Of a stretch of 64,000 nt of DNA, positions 1 to 11,508 are shown in pieces (the stretch's first letter is position 1; each line of letters opens with the position of its first letter). Source of the DNA: Megamerina dolium (taxonomy: Eukaryota; Arthropoda; Insecta; Diptera; Megamerinidae); contig OY978527.1 in NCBI GenBank assembly GCA_963854835.1, positions 25,374,557 through 25,438,556 of the forward strand, read 5' to 3'. The notes beneath the pieces are model-generated. The model searched no databases and was not told the origin of the DNA. It saw only the letters and a program-made list of their open reading frames with translations. The position numbers and the translations under genes are program-made.

Positions 1-429
1 CATAAAATGACTAGTGGTGGCAGAAGGGGTGTGTTGTGAAATATTAAACTCTTGCATAAATTCAAGTAATCCAATTAAGGTGGACTTAATTAACGTCACC
101 AGCTGTTAGTGTCAAATATACACTGAACGTATATTTGAACGGCACAAGTATCATTCTGAGTCATCACACAAATTTATTGATTATTTGTGGTAAATATTTA
201 ACATATTAGAAGTTTGAATTTATATTAAATATCTAATATATGTACATGATATTAATATTTTGTTACTTTTTATGATATTTAAAAATAATTCCTTTTTAAA
301 TTAGCGAATTCCACTGTCGAGACCATTTTTATAAAAATTTGACAGTAAAATCTTTTAAAATTAATAATTTTTCATAAGTTGAAGTCTGATATAATCAGAG
401 CAGTATATCCATGTTTTCCAAACTAGTAG
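1..429. other. Unassigned AT-rich DNA
   Basis: No ORF, terminal repeat or RNA gene is recognisable here. The sequence is AT-rich and may be flank or 5' region of the I-type element that follows. Confidence 0.5.
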
Positions 430-531
430 CAATTTTTGCAGCGATAGGCTATTTGACATTTGACAGCTAAATTTTACTCAAACCTAATGAAACTGAAGTA
501 ATCCGATAGAGCCGAGTTTCGTAGTCGATAA
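402..531 (+). repeat. Dispersed repeat, partner at 10215-10345
   Basis: About 120 bases resemble 10215-10345 in the same orientation. The best block runs from GACAGCTAAATTTTACTCAA through TTTCGTAGTCGAT, with weaker likeness upstream (AGAGCA.TATA.CCATGT). It sits directly before a scrap of ORF1-like coding sequence, so it is probably the 5' untranslated end of an I-clade retrotransposon. The partner copy lies immediately after the 3' tail of the I element. Position and identity are seen; the 5' UTR role is inference. Confidence 0.55.
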
Positions 532-780
532 AAAGTGCCCTATGTTATAGAACAACAAGAATTACAAGCCATAAAAATAACACACAAAGTTGACAATAAG
601 GCTGCCCACAACATCTATAAAGAACGCCACCAATACGACATCCCCACTTACGGTTCAGTTGCAGTCAACCACACAGCAACAAAGAACACGCTAATGCCAC
701 AAACTCAACCACGCCAAAAACCAACAACGTCACACCAGCCCTACTCCTACAATGCAAAATTTTATCTAACTTACTCAAAT
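532..780 (+). pseudogene. Possible I-type retrotransposon ORF1 fragment
   Basis: An open frame of about 80 codons precedes RTE-1a. It is rich in N, T, Q, P and Y and includes ITHKVDNKAAHNIYKERH, which looks like the C-terminal half of a gag-like ORF1 protein of I-clade elements. A stop at 529-531 closes the frame upstream. RTE-1a interrupts it, and I-type ORF2 coding appears on the far side (from about 3104), supporting one ancestral element. No zinc knuckle is left. The assignment leans on context more than on motif content. Confidence 0.35.
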
Positions 781-789
781 ATGTATTAT

Positions 790-3027
790 TCAAATCCGTA
801 TATAACTTACTTACTTATGTGGCCATAACAGCCGAATATCGATTTCGATATTCGGCTTGCTTCGCCAGCCATCTCTGTTCTCGCTAGTTGGCGCCAGTTA
901 GAAATTCCAAGCGCCGTCAGGTTCTCCAGTACTTGGTCTTTCCACCGGAGGTTAGGTCTTCCTCTTCTGCGTCCTCCTCCAGCGGGCTCCGAATATAACA
1001 CCTTCTTAGCTGGAGCGTGTTCTTCCATTCGCTCGACATGACCTAGCCAGCGCAGCCGCTGGATTTTTATGCGCTTTACTATGTCAATATAGGCATACAG
1101 CTCGTACAGCTCATGGTTGTACCTTATTCGGTACTCGCCACCAACGCAAATAGGTCCAAAGATCCTGCGTAGGACTTTTCTCTCGAAAACTCTAAGCATT
1201 CGCTCATCCGAGGTGGAAATTGTCCAGGCATCAGCGCCATATGTTAGGACAGGCATGATGAGAGACTTGAAGAGTGTAGTTTTCGTTCTTCGAGAGAGGG
1301 CTCGACTTCTCAATTGCTTACACAGCCCAAAGTAACACTTGTTAGCAAGAGTTATCCTACGCATGATCTCCAAGCTGACGTCATTACTGCTGTTAATGCT
1401 GGTTCCAAGATAGACAAAGTCCCTTACTACTTCAAAAGCGTAGTTGTCAACAGTGACGTGCTGTCCAAGACGCCGGGACTCTTTGTTTGTAGACACAAGA
1501 TACTTCGTCTTGCCCTCGTTCACCGTGAGACCCATCCGACGCGACTCTCTCTCCAACTCTGAGAATGCTGGACTGACTGCTCGCGTGTTCATGCCGATTA
1601 TGTCAATATCGTCGGCATACGCTAACAGCATGACACTTTTGTTGAAGATAGTGCCATTATGTTGTAGATCAGCAGCTCGTATTATTTTCTCCATAATAAG
1701 ATTGAAGAAGTCGCATGATAACGAATCACCTTGTCTGAAACCCCGTTCGGTATTAAACGGTGCGGAGATGTCCTTCACAGTTTTCACTGCACAACGGTAG
1801 TTATGCAGTGTCATTCTACAAAGTCGAATGAGCTTTGCAGGAATACCGAACTCAGACATTGTTGCATAGAGGTAATCCCTTACCGGACTGTCGAAAGCGG
1901 CTTTATAATCAACAAATAGGTGGTGTGTGTCGATCTGTTTTTCTTGGGTCTTCTGCATGATTTGGCGCAGTGTGAAAATCTGGTCGATGTTGGATTTACC
2001 TGGTCTGAAGCCACACTGCTACGGTCCAATCAGGTTGCTGAGCATAGGCTTCAACCTTTCACACAGTACGCTCGATAGAACCTTGCATGCGATGCTGAGG
2101 AGACTTATTCCACGGTAGTTGGCGCAAATTGTGGGGTCTCCTTTTTATGTACAGGACAGAGAACACTGAGCCTCCAATCATCAGGCATGCTTTCATCCGA
2201 CCATATTCTGCTTATGAGCTGGTGCATGCGGGTGAGCAGCTCATCGCCTCCGGTCTTAAACAACTCGGCAGGCAGGCCATCAGCACCTGCAGCTTTGTTG
2301 TTCTTGAGCCTTAAAATGACCGTTTCAACCTCGTCATAGTCGGGTGGTGGAACATCAACACCATCATCTGCAATTGGGGTTATCGGGCAATCTCCTCCAC
2401 TGGCGGAATTGTTCGTAGCATCGCCATTCAGTAACGTGGAGAAGTGTTCCCTCCATAAGCTCAGTACACTCTGGACATCTGTAACCAGATTCCCATTTCC
2501 ATCACGACAAGAAGAGGCTCCGGGATTTAAACCTCCACTCAGGCGCTTGATATTTTCGAAGAATTTTCGAGTCTCATTCTTGTCGGTACACATCTCTATC
2601 TCCTCACACTCGCGTCTTTCCAACTCCGTCTTCTTGCGCCTGAAAAGACGTCTCTCTGCAATTCTTTTCTTTCTGTACCGCTCCTTAACAGCTCGCGTTG
2701 CGCCTGCACCCAGGGTTTTTCTGTAGGCGGCGTCTTTCTCTGCGGTAGCGTCACGATACTCCTGATCATACCACTCATTCCTCAGAGGCCGGTAGTAACC
2801 GATTACCTCCTCGGCAGCAGTAGTCATGGAGTGGGATATATGTGTCCACCGTGCGCATGTATCATCAAGTGGGGGAGTGTTCTGCATAAGCAGATCCGAT
2901 AGTCGAGTGGAAAATGCATCTGCTGTCTCTGGTGATCGCAGCTTACTGACGTCGAGCTTTCTTTGTGTGGGACTTCTCTTGTTATTTGCGACACATAAAC
3001 GTGTTCGCACCTTATCTGCAACAAGGT
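790..3027 (-). mobile_element. RTE-1a, 5'-truncated RTE-clade retrotransposon
   Basis: The minus strand reads from inside the endonuclease-RT linker to a 3' end that, in element sense, closes TTATGGCCACATAAG followed by repeats of TAAG (here at 790-806). A short 3' microsatellite tail instead of poly(A) is typical of the RTE clade. The same 3' end is found in copies at 16.0, 28.75 and 54.5 kb. The upper-coordinate boundary lies near 3027, where likeness to copies b and e stops at TACCTTGTTGCAG. The element lies inside an I-type element: ORF1-like coding is to its left, endonuclease coding to its right. Confidence 0.88.
807..3027 (-). pseudogene. RTE-1a reverse transcriptase, frameshifted
   Basis: Two open frames (3027-2105 and 1958-807) together cover the linker and reverse transcriptase. 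The upstream part carries NNKAAGADGLPAELFK and DDWRLSVLCPVHK, the standard opening of a non-LTR RT. The downstream part has FVDYKAAFDS, RGFRQGDSLS and the catalytic box AYADDIDI (codons near 1603-1623), then the C-terminal run PNLRWKDQVLENL shared by all RTE-1 copies. The frame is lost near 2105-2130 and there is a stop in the CGFRPG block, so no full protein is made. Of the five copies only this one keeps an intact YADD. Confidence 0.88.
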
Positions 3028-3103
3028 ACAATAAACAATTGTATTATTTTACTTACTTGCTCATTTACGCTTAAATATCCATTAGAGGATATACAAACAA
3101 ATA

Positions 3104-4922
3104 CAATGAGCTCTTAATGTTAATTAAGAAACACAAGCCAAAAGCAATATCGCTTAAAGAGATTCATATTAAAGACCATTCGTCTATCCCTATCCCCGTA
3201 AATTTTTCCCTCTACTAACACAACACCTCGAATGCATTCGGTGGTGTTGGCATTCTAATTCACAATTCAATACAACATGAAAGAATATCACTAAATAACG
3301 ACTTTGACGCCATTAGCTTAGAAATCCACTCTAAGAAAAAGTTTGTAATAATATCAGCATATATTTAACCCTATAAGCATTTCAACTCAAACAACTGACA
3401 TAACGTCCTTGGAAATACTAATGGACAGACTTTAATAAAAAGTTACTTTAATAGCCGACACATGAACTGAAGATCTACACGCATGAATAGCAGAGGTAGA
3501 ATTCCAGCGATAACTCTCCAACGCACTTTAGTACACACAACACCCTTACACACATAGATCTATCACTTTGCTCACAAAATATTGAAATAGGTTCTGGCTG
3601 AGTAATTAAAGATGATCTATGCGGAAGTGACCACTTCCCCATAGTCATTTCGTTACTCCCATCACACTCCCCCAACCCACAACCAAATAATCCTCGTTTT
3701 AATATAAAAGCTTCCAACTGGGTGTTCTTTGCCAAATATATATCAAGACATAGCAGCGAACGTACCATATCATCAATTATTAACATAGAAGCCGCAAATA
3801 TCAACAAAGTAATTTGTCAAAGCGCTCATATATCTATTCCAAAATCTAACCTTAATAACTTCAAACATAATGTGCCTTTGTGGAATCAAAAGCTTCAATC
3901 TCTGAATACTGAAGAAAAGAATAGAGCACCGCATATCCTCCAGCGGAATATAAAACAAGAAAATGTTATAAGATACAAAAAGGCTAATGCCCTATTTAAA
4001 AGAGAACTGAAGCAAAGCAAAACAGCATCTATGGCCAACATAAGGCATTTTTGTGGTTACAAACCATCCCACGGTATTCACTGCATAACCAGCATTACAG
4101 CCCCATCCTCAAATGTAACTGATAGCAAGGATATAGTGGAAGAGCTTTGCACATTTTGGGAAAAGGAGTCGGAAGATTCTAATTTCCCTAATGTTTTTAG
4201 GAAAAAAAAGCAATTAATAATGACATCAATGCACTAGAACTACAATCCGCAATATCTAAGCTGAAGGGCAATACGCCAGGTCATGACCGAATATCATAAT
4301 CGATGATACGCAATCTATCGCAAGTGATAACAAAACGACTTTTACTCTTCTACAATTCTATATTCAGAACATTTATCCAGTAATCTTATAAATCGACAGT
4401 TATCGATCCCATATTAAAACCCAAATCCAATAAAACGGAAATAACCTCATATAGACCAATCTCCCTTAACCCTTGCGGCGCGAAAGTTTTGGACAAAATT
4501 ATAGCGAATAGGTTATGGTAGATTATAGAACAAATAACAAACTTATCCACAACAACCAAATTGGGTTCAAAAGGGTAAGCCGGTAACGGATGCTGTATTA
4601 TACATTGACCATCTGATTGCCGACTCATTATCTGTAAAAAAGCGTATATCCATAATATCGTTTAATTTTGCCAAAGCCTTTGATAAAATGGGAATACATC
4701 CTATTATATATCAACTGCAGAAATGGAAAGTTGGGCCACGAAGCTGTAACTATATCAAGTGCTCCATGACTAACAGATATATAAAAGTTAAGTTTTTGAT
4801 CGCATATAACAATCTATGTGATACAATATCTCTCCACAAAGAAATATCCTTCTGTGCTTACGCGGACGATTTTCACCTCTTAATCAAACTTGGAAAGGAG
4901 ACAAAAGTCAGTGTAAATGTAA
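3104..4922 (+). pseudogene. I-clade ORF2: endonuclease and RT part 1
   Basis: Interrupted frames read an APE-type endonuclease (FGGVGILIHNSI near 3238), then a linker with NVPLWNQKLQSL in the open frame 3722-4237, then RT blocks SYRPISLNP (near 4448), AVLYIDHLIADSL (near 4595), SFNFAKAFDKMGIHPIIYQL (near 4660) and CAYADDFHLLIK (near 4855). The wording is that of the I factor group. The block that should carry the PQG motif between the AFD and YADD boxes is missing: the text passes directly from RYIKVK to the stretch before YADD. Many stops and shifts mark it as old. The frame ends where foreign DNA begins at about 4929. Confidence 0.75.
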
Positions 4923-5361
4923 AGCTAAGATCCCACTATCGACGCAATGCGACGATTCTTGTGTGCCGATAGTGTGAACACTCAAAATTGTTCAAAATGC
5001 GTCAATCTGGGCTGAAATCATGCTGACTATGGACGATCGAAATCAATCCTGATGTGCCGATAATGTGAACACTCCATTACCCAATATCAAGCAATGATAC
5101 TAAAAAAATGAGCCGATTTTTATCGGTCACTTGTTCGCCGATCATAGTCGGCAAACTGCACCGATATTTCAAAATAACTGTAAGAAGTACAAAGAAAAAC
5201 AACGTGAAGTAAGGTTTCGCTGAAGTTAATTAACTTTTGTATACATTTATTATAAATTTTATTAATTAAAATGTTATTAATTAAATGTTCAGACGATGAA
5301 GTTTTTGCAATTCTTGATAATTCAATGAATTCCACTTAAGCGAGTGCATCAATATGCTCTA

Positions 5362-5547
5362 GTAAGAAAAGGAAGAAGCCACGTATTACTTTATCGTGGA
5401 CAAATGAGTCAACACATAATATAATCCAGGCCGTTGAAACTCACAGATGCATTTTGGAATACTCTTGCGAGGAGTTCAAAGACCGTAAAAAAAGACAAAG
5501 CCTGACAAAGTATTGCAGAAAAATTTCATTCGCAGATAATTTGTGAA
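5362..5547 (+). pseudogene. MADF/Myb-SANT-like domain fragment
   Basis: The frame gives RKKPRITLSWTNES, then VETHRCILEYSCEEFKDRKK and ends at a TGA after about 60 codons. The order (W..E....I..VE.H..L.......KDR..R) matches a MADF or Myb/SANT-like DNA-binding domain. Such domains occur in the accessory protein of PIF/Harbinger transposons and in many insect regulators. No transposase is seen beside it, so the parent is unknown. No upstream ATG joins it in frame. Confidence 0.5.
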
Positions 5548-5815
5548 AAGAAAATTTTGATTTTTGTCTTCACGAAATTCTTGTAATGTGCCCTCATATG
5601 CACCATACTCTCTCACCCAAATGCTCCGTTTCTAGATTGTTCTTTTATTTTTCACTTTTTTTGTTTCTTTTTAAATTATTGACGCCAGAATATATACAGC
5701 CACAGCAATTTTCCATTTTTGGGTGTAATCCATTCCGAAATTAAAGCTCTGTTTGTTATATATATATTTTTAGGGATTAGCCGAAGCAGACCACTTATAT
5801 GGGTCCCTTTTCGTC
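5548..5815. other. Unassigned spacer
   Basis: No coding or repeat structure was recognised between the MADF scrap and the LOA 3' end, apart from a short TA run at 5757-5769. Confidence 0.5.
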
Positions 5816-5829
5816 CCTAAAATCGTGTG

Positions 5830-7179
5830 CTAATTGTTTGTTCGGTTGCAGAATTCTTCTACTTCCTTCCTCATAATAACATCACACGTTATTTCAAGCA
5901 TGTCTTTGTGGGGTATGTTCCACATTTTGAGTTCATCAATAAATTGGCGACCCAGTGTGGCCATCCTCCTCCTTGCCAATGCAGGACACTGGCACAATAT
6001 GTGCGCCGCTGTCTCTGCCTCTTCCATGCATAATCTGCAAATGTCAGCATCCTCCCCTACAACAAGACCCATCTTGCTGAGGTGGTACCTGAAATTGCCA
6101 TGCCCAGTTATTAATGCAGTCAACCAGCTTAGAGTCATTCGTCGTAGACTGAGAGCCCTCTCCGATTCACTGCCCTTTGATAGCCTCAACGAAGCCTTTG
6201 CCTGTCTACAATTAGATAAGTTCTCCCATCTCGTGAAATGGAGTTCCTTTATCCACTCTTTGACCTTTGCCTTCACCGTAGTTGCTGAGAGCAACTACTG
6301 GTTCCGGTTCATAAAATTCAGCTTCAGATCTTAGTCTAGCCAAGGCGTCTGCAACTTCATTCTGTTCTATACCAATGTGTCCCTTCACCCACATAAGCGT
6401 AATCGCATTACTACGAGCACACCCATTAAGTTTCTGAACACATTCGAGCGCGAACTTAGAAGATACCGTAGGTTGTTGCAGCCGCCTGACCACCGCCTGG
6501 TTATCGAGTGTTAGCAAGATTTTCTTACCTTGCACCTTTCCATCCAGTAGATGGTCTAGCGCATGCATTAGCATTTCTGCTTGATAGACCGATACGTATC
6601 TTCCCAGATTCAGAGTGAATGCCAATCCCAACTCTTTAAAGAAGATTCCAGCACCCGCTCTGCCATCCATTAATGAACCATCTGTAAAAATACTGATGTC
6701 ATTTTCCTCACATACATCATGTGTGAGGCCGTCTTCAATGAGAGTTCTGTATGACTTTTCAGTCATCTTCAGCCTACCCATTCCCTCCATTGGCATTTGC
6801 GCCTCCTTTACACTGCCATATAACAGTGACAGGATGCCCCTGTGCCCTATCTCCGTGCCGAATCCATACCAGTTATTGGTTGTCTTCAGACGTAATGCTG
6901 TTAATGCCGCTGACTTCATAACATGCAAGTCCAACAGCAGCACCCAAGAAAGAGTTCCAATGCTTCTAATGGGGTCGTTCGGATAGCTCCGGTAATCGCA
7001 ATACAAGCCATTCTTTGCACCCTATCTAACTTGCTTTTCGCGGTCTTTTGGATGACTTTAGGCCACCAGACCACAGCAGCATACGTTATTAAGGGCCTGA
7101 CCATCGTTGTGTATATCCAGTGCGCTGCTCTGGGAGTAATTCCCCACATGAGACCGAACACTCTATTACACTGATGCAA
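5830..7179 (-). pseudogene. LOA RNase H and C-terminal Cys-His region
   Basis: The frame 7006-6212 holds ISIFTDGSLMDGRAGAGIFF (first RNase H aspartate), a YQAEMLMHALDHLL helix with the Glu, LTLDNQAVVRRL and VKGHIGIEQNEVADALAR with the final His and Asp. The frame 6294-5830 continues with DICRLCMEEAETAAHILCQC, a C..C...H...C knuckle found at the end of RNase H-bearing non-LTR ORF2s. RT thumb sequence (7179-6916) lies in another frame, so there are at least two shifts. Confidence 0.82.
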
Positions 7180-7255
7180 TACCCGCTCTTCTGGATCTTG
7201 TCATCGACGTGACTATTCCAAGTCAGCTTGCTATCCAGGATGACACCTAGATACT

Positions 7256-8095
7256 TTACTTCCTTGGAGACGTTCGATCCAAAAGCCTAAAAGGGTCTAT
7301 TGTTTGTCCAGTCCTCCTTTTAGTAAAGAGTACTTTTTCCGACTTAGTAGCATTTACAGAGAGACCTTGTTCCGTGCACCATTCTTCAACCATTTTGTGT
7401 GCACCTCTCATGGTATCATAAATAGTGTCCAGGAACTTACCGTTCACCGCCTTTTGAGTCCAGAAGCTGAAGTAGGGAATCGACCGTGATGTTCCAAAGG
7501 ATGGGCGATAATACTCCCCCTGTGGACACTCTTTGACTACCCTACCTCTGAGTCTGTAACTCCCATTTTGAAAGTTTATTGCCTTTTTCCTCAGAATGCT
7601 GTCCACCCACCTTATAATGGTCGGGCTGACTTCACGAGTAGCAAAGGCCATTCTTAACTTATCGAAACCAATCTTACCGAAGGCATCTTCTATATCCATA
7701 AAAGTAGACATAGATATCCCTCCACAGAACAGTTCCCTCTCTGCTACGCGAACGAGTTCGTGTAGGGCCGTTTCAGTGGATTTGCCAGCTCTGTATGCGT
7801 GCTGACACTTGCTCAGTGGTTTTGGAAAGGACTGGACCATGTAGTCCGCCAGTAGTAACTTCATACATTAAGGCAGAAAGGAGGTCAAGCTAACCGGCCG
7901 GAAAGATTTATCCTCTGAGTAGTCTCTTTTTCCCGGCTTTGGAAGAAAGACAACCTTAGTCTCTCTCCATTGAGTCGGGATATATCCTGTAGCCAGGCAA
8001 GTAGTGAATATTCCTAGAAGCCTGTCTACCAGAGCTTCTGCTCTGTTTGTTAACAGTACTATATCAAAAAGATATGATTTATTGCTAGCACGATA
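7256..8095 (-). pseudogene. LOA reverse transcriptase fragment
   Basis: Frames at 8152-7868 and 7864-7256 cover RT fingers and palm: WRETKVVFLPKPGK, FRPVSLTSFL, AYRAGKSTETALHE, DIEDAFGKI and CPQG. After CPQG the frame shifts, and the YADD catalytic box is gone: the text jumps to GKFLDTIYDTMRGA, which normally lies just after it. The enzyme is therefore doubly dead. Confidence 0.8.
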
Positions 8096-8296
8096 GTGTG
8101 ACCGCATTGTCCCGATTATTGTCGCATTTTTGTTTTGGCCGATATGCACCATAAAATATAGTCACAATATGCGATAATAATGGGATCGCTAAAAAATTAA
8201 TTCCGTAATTTTTTGACATATACGCCGATTTAGCACGATGAAATCGGTACAGATTGTCTGTTTCGTAATATACAATTCTGGTGAATATACTCTGGT

Positions 8297-8727
8297 GCTA
8301 AGCTCTTAATTCCAAAATGTAAGCATAAGCACGTGTGCAGCAAACACAACTGTATAACCACAGTACTCAGCAATAACATTAAACTGAATACTGTGGACAA
8401 CCTAAGAACTTTAGGAATTATTTTTAATAAAAAATTTTATTGGGACTCACACATAGCACATCTCCAACAAAATCTCTTACAACGACTCAACATCATTAAG
8501 TGCCTATCAAGTTTTAAATTTAATTGCAACACGTTCACGTTAATAAATGTAATTCAAGCTCTACTCATCTCTAAAATAAACTTTGGCCTCCCTTATATGG
8601 CTTTACATCAAATAGTGCCATTAATAAACTAAATACAATTATCAACGCGGCATTAGGAGCTTACAGAACAACACCGATGAATAATATGTTCTTTGAAATT
8701 GGTACTGCACACATAATTGCGAAAATG
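8297..8727 (+). pseudogene. I-clade ORF2 part 2 (RT thumb)
   Basis: Reading resumes with KCKHKHVCSKHN and continues NTVDNLRTLGIIFNKKFYWD, IKCLSSFKFNCN and VIQALLISKINFGLP, the post-palm region of I-type RTs. It directly continues the frame lost at about 4922, apart from the insertion between. The reading ends in a (TA)n array at 8728. Confidence 0.72.
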
Positions 8728-9868
<1,141 letters not shown>

Positions 9869-9875
9869 TAATTTT

Positions 9876-10213
9876 TTTCCAACAACCCTAAACCACATCC
9901 TAGTTTCCTGTATCACATTTAACACCAATAGAAACTTTATCTTTCGCAACAATAACCCCGTCCAACTTATTTCAAACCCAGTACCCGAAAACATCGATAA
10001 AATTATAGATTTTCTCATTATATTGTATAATAAAATATTATATAATAATATTTAAAACAAAAAACCAGACAATAAGTAGCATTGTAGCTAGTAGATAACT
10101 AGCTCTAAGATAGTAAAATTAGACGTAAGCTGAAGGCCATAGTAGCCATAGCTTTAAGCATTTACGAGGCTTATAATTTTATTTATAAATTTTAGTTCGT
10201 AAATAAATAAATA
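9876..10213 (+). pseudogene. I-clade ORF2 C terminus and 3' tail
   Basis: A frame reads LNHILVSCITFNTNRNFIF and then VPENIDKIIDFLIILYN to a stop near 10054, the usual end of an I-type ORF2. A 3' untranslated stretch follows and ends in TAAATAAATAAAT at about 10200-10213, like the TAA-rich tails of I elements. This is taken as the third piece of the element whose other parts lie at 3104-4922 and 8297-8727. Confidence 0.6.
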
Positions 10214-10214
10214 T

Positions 10215-10345
10215 TTAGAGCAATATAGCCATGTAAACATGTCTGTCGACAGACAATTTTCAATTGACAGCTAAATTTTACTCAAACCTAATAAAAATGA
10301 AGTAAGAATGAGAGGCTAGTTTCGTAGTCGATTTTAGTAGAGAAA
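10215..10345 (+). repeat. Dispersed repeat, partner at 402-531
   Basis: Same orientation and block order as the copy at 402-531. It directly follows the tail of the I element, so it may be the 5' end of a second, otherwise lost, I-type copy arranged head to tail. Confidence 0.55.
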
Positions 10346-10472
10346 CCATTTCCCACAAGTCTCATTGTTCAAATAAGTAGTGACTTGATGAATAAGATCA
10401 TTTGTTAGAAATAAGTTTTCAACCCTTCTTGCGCTAAAAGAGAATTTCTAAAACAAAATTTGTATAAAGTTA

Positions 10473-11508
10473 TCATCTTTCTTCTAGATAGTTGGAATGA
10501 GATCTTATCCGTTCAACGTATTTAGCAACGATGATTTTGGCTTCCTCCTTAACTAATGGTATGAATTTGAAATGTACTACAGAGCGTTTGCTATCATTCG
10601 TAGGGTCTTGGATTGGAATCTTTGCAATATTTCTATATTTGAATTTGAAATTGTTCCCCACAGTTGGATGCCATATGACCAAACCGGTTTTAGAACACAT
10701 TTGTAAAGAATAATTATATTTTCCAGAGAAAGGTTGGAATGTCGATTTAACAACCAAAACATATTTCTTAGTTGGATACCAAGTGATTTCCTTTTATTGA
10801 ATATGTGTGTTTTCAACGTTAAACTTCTGTCTAGGTGAATTCCCAGGTATTTTGAAACAGTTGATTGTGGTATCACGATATTGTTAATTTAATTTCCGGA
10901 CAAGTTCCTCTTCTTAAAGTGAAAGTGACATGTGTTGACTTGGACTAATTTGCTTTTATACGCCAACGCCAGATTGATATTTCATCGAGACTAGTTTGTA
11001 GCATCGAAGAAGCGATTGTTGGGTTTGTTGATGTAGCTAAGATTTCAGTGCCATCTACAAATGTCCCAGTGAACATATGAGTTCTTGTTGGTAAGTCTTG
11101 CGTAAATATTAGGTATAAAACAGTCCAGTTTTTATATTGTGTAGTGGTGAGTCACCTTCATCTTTACGTAAAAGTATCGTTCTGAGAGATATGATCTTAA
11201 AGCATATAAAAGTCAACAGATAAGGACATTTTCAATTTGTAAAGAAGATCACCATGCCAGACGTGATCAAATGTTTGTGAAATATCCAAAACCGCTGCCG
11301 AGCAATATTCCTTTCCTACTGTGCTATGGCCTTGCCAGATTATTGGCAGAAGACATTTTAAGACAAATTTTTCAAGCACTTTTGACACAATTGGTAGAAG
11401 GCTGATTGGACGATATGACTTCACATCCTCGCCTGGTTTACCTGGTTTAAGTATCATTTTGACTTCAGTGACTTTCCACTGAGAAGGGATATGCATTTTG
11501 TAATAGTA
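10473..11508 (-). pseudogene. Jockey-like RT fragment, heavily decayed
   Basis: On the minus strand the fragment starts near 11508 with PSQWKVTEVKMILKPGKPGE and SYRPISLLPIVSKVLEKF, then shows VLDISQTFDHVWH. Degraded sequence without a readable YADD follows, then SKYLGIHLDRSLTLKTHI (near 10850) and VWSYGIQLWGT. This order is that of Jockey-clade ORF2. Identity with Jky-1 is partial, so it is a related, older family. Its upper edge is cut exactly where Jky-1a starts. Confidence 0.72.

Larger units (their letters stand above)
5816..8095 (-). mobile_element. LOA-type retrotransposon with RNase H, decayed
   Basis: The minus strand carries, in order, an RT (8095-7260), a linker with RNase H (about 7006-6290) and a C-terminal zinc-knuckle region (6294-5830). 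ORF1 and endonuclease are absent, so the copy is 5' truncated. The RT opening PTQWRETKVVFLPKPGK, the AGKSTETALHE block and a C-terminal RNase H are the LOA pattern. Nothing here is a complete gene. Confidence 0.8.
4929..8296. mobile_element. 3.4 kb insertion block inside the I element
   Basis: I-type coding stops just before 4929 and resumes just after 8302. GCTAAG stands on both sides (4923-4928 and 8297-8302), a possible 6-base target duplication. Inside are two near-repeats around GCCGATAGTGTGAACACTC (4962 and 5055), a MADF-like coding scrap, and a complete-looking minus-strand LOA element. The two ends of the block do not form terminal inverted repeats that I can see, so its class is open; a PIF/Harbinger-like DNA transposon later hit by LOA is one reading. 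Confidence 0.45.

Noticed and set aside
4923..8302. GCTAAG as proven target-site duplication
   Set aside because: Six bases in AT-rich DNA could match by chance and the ends show no inverted repeats, so it is kept only as a candidate.
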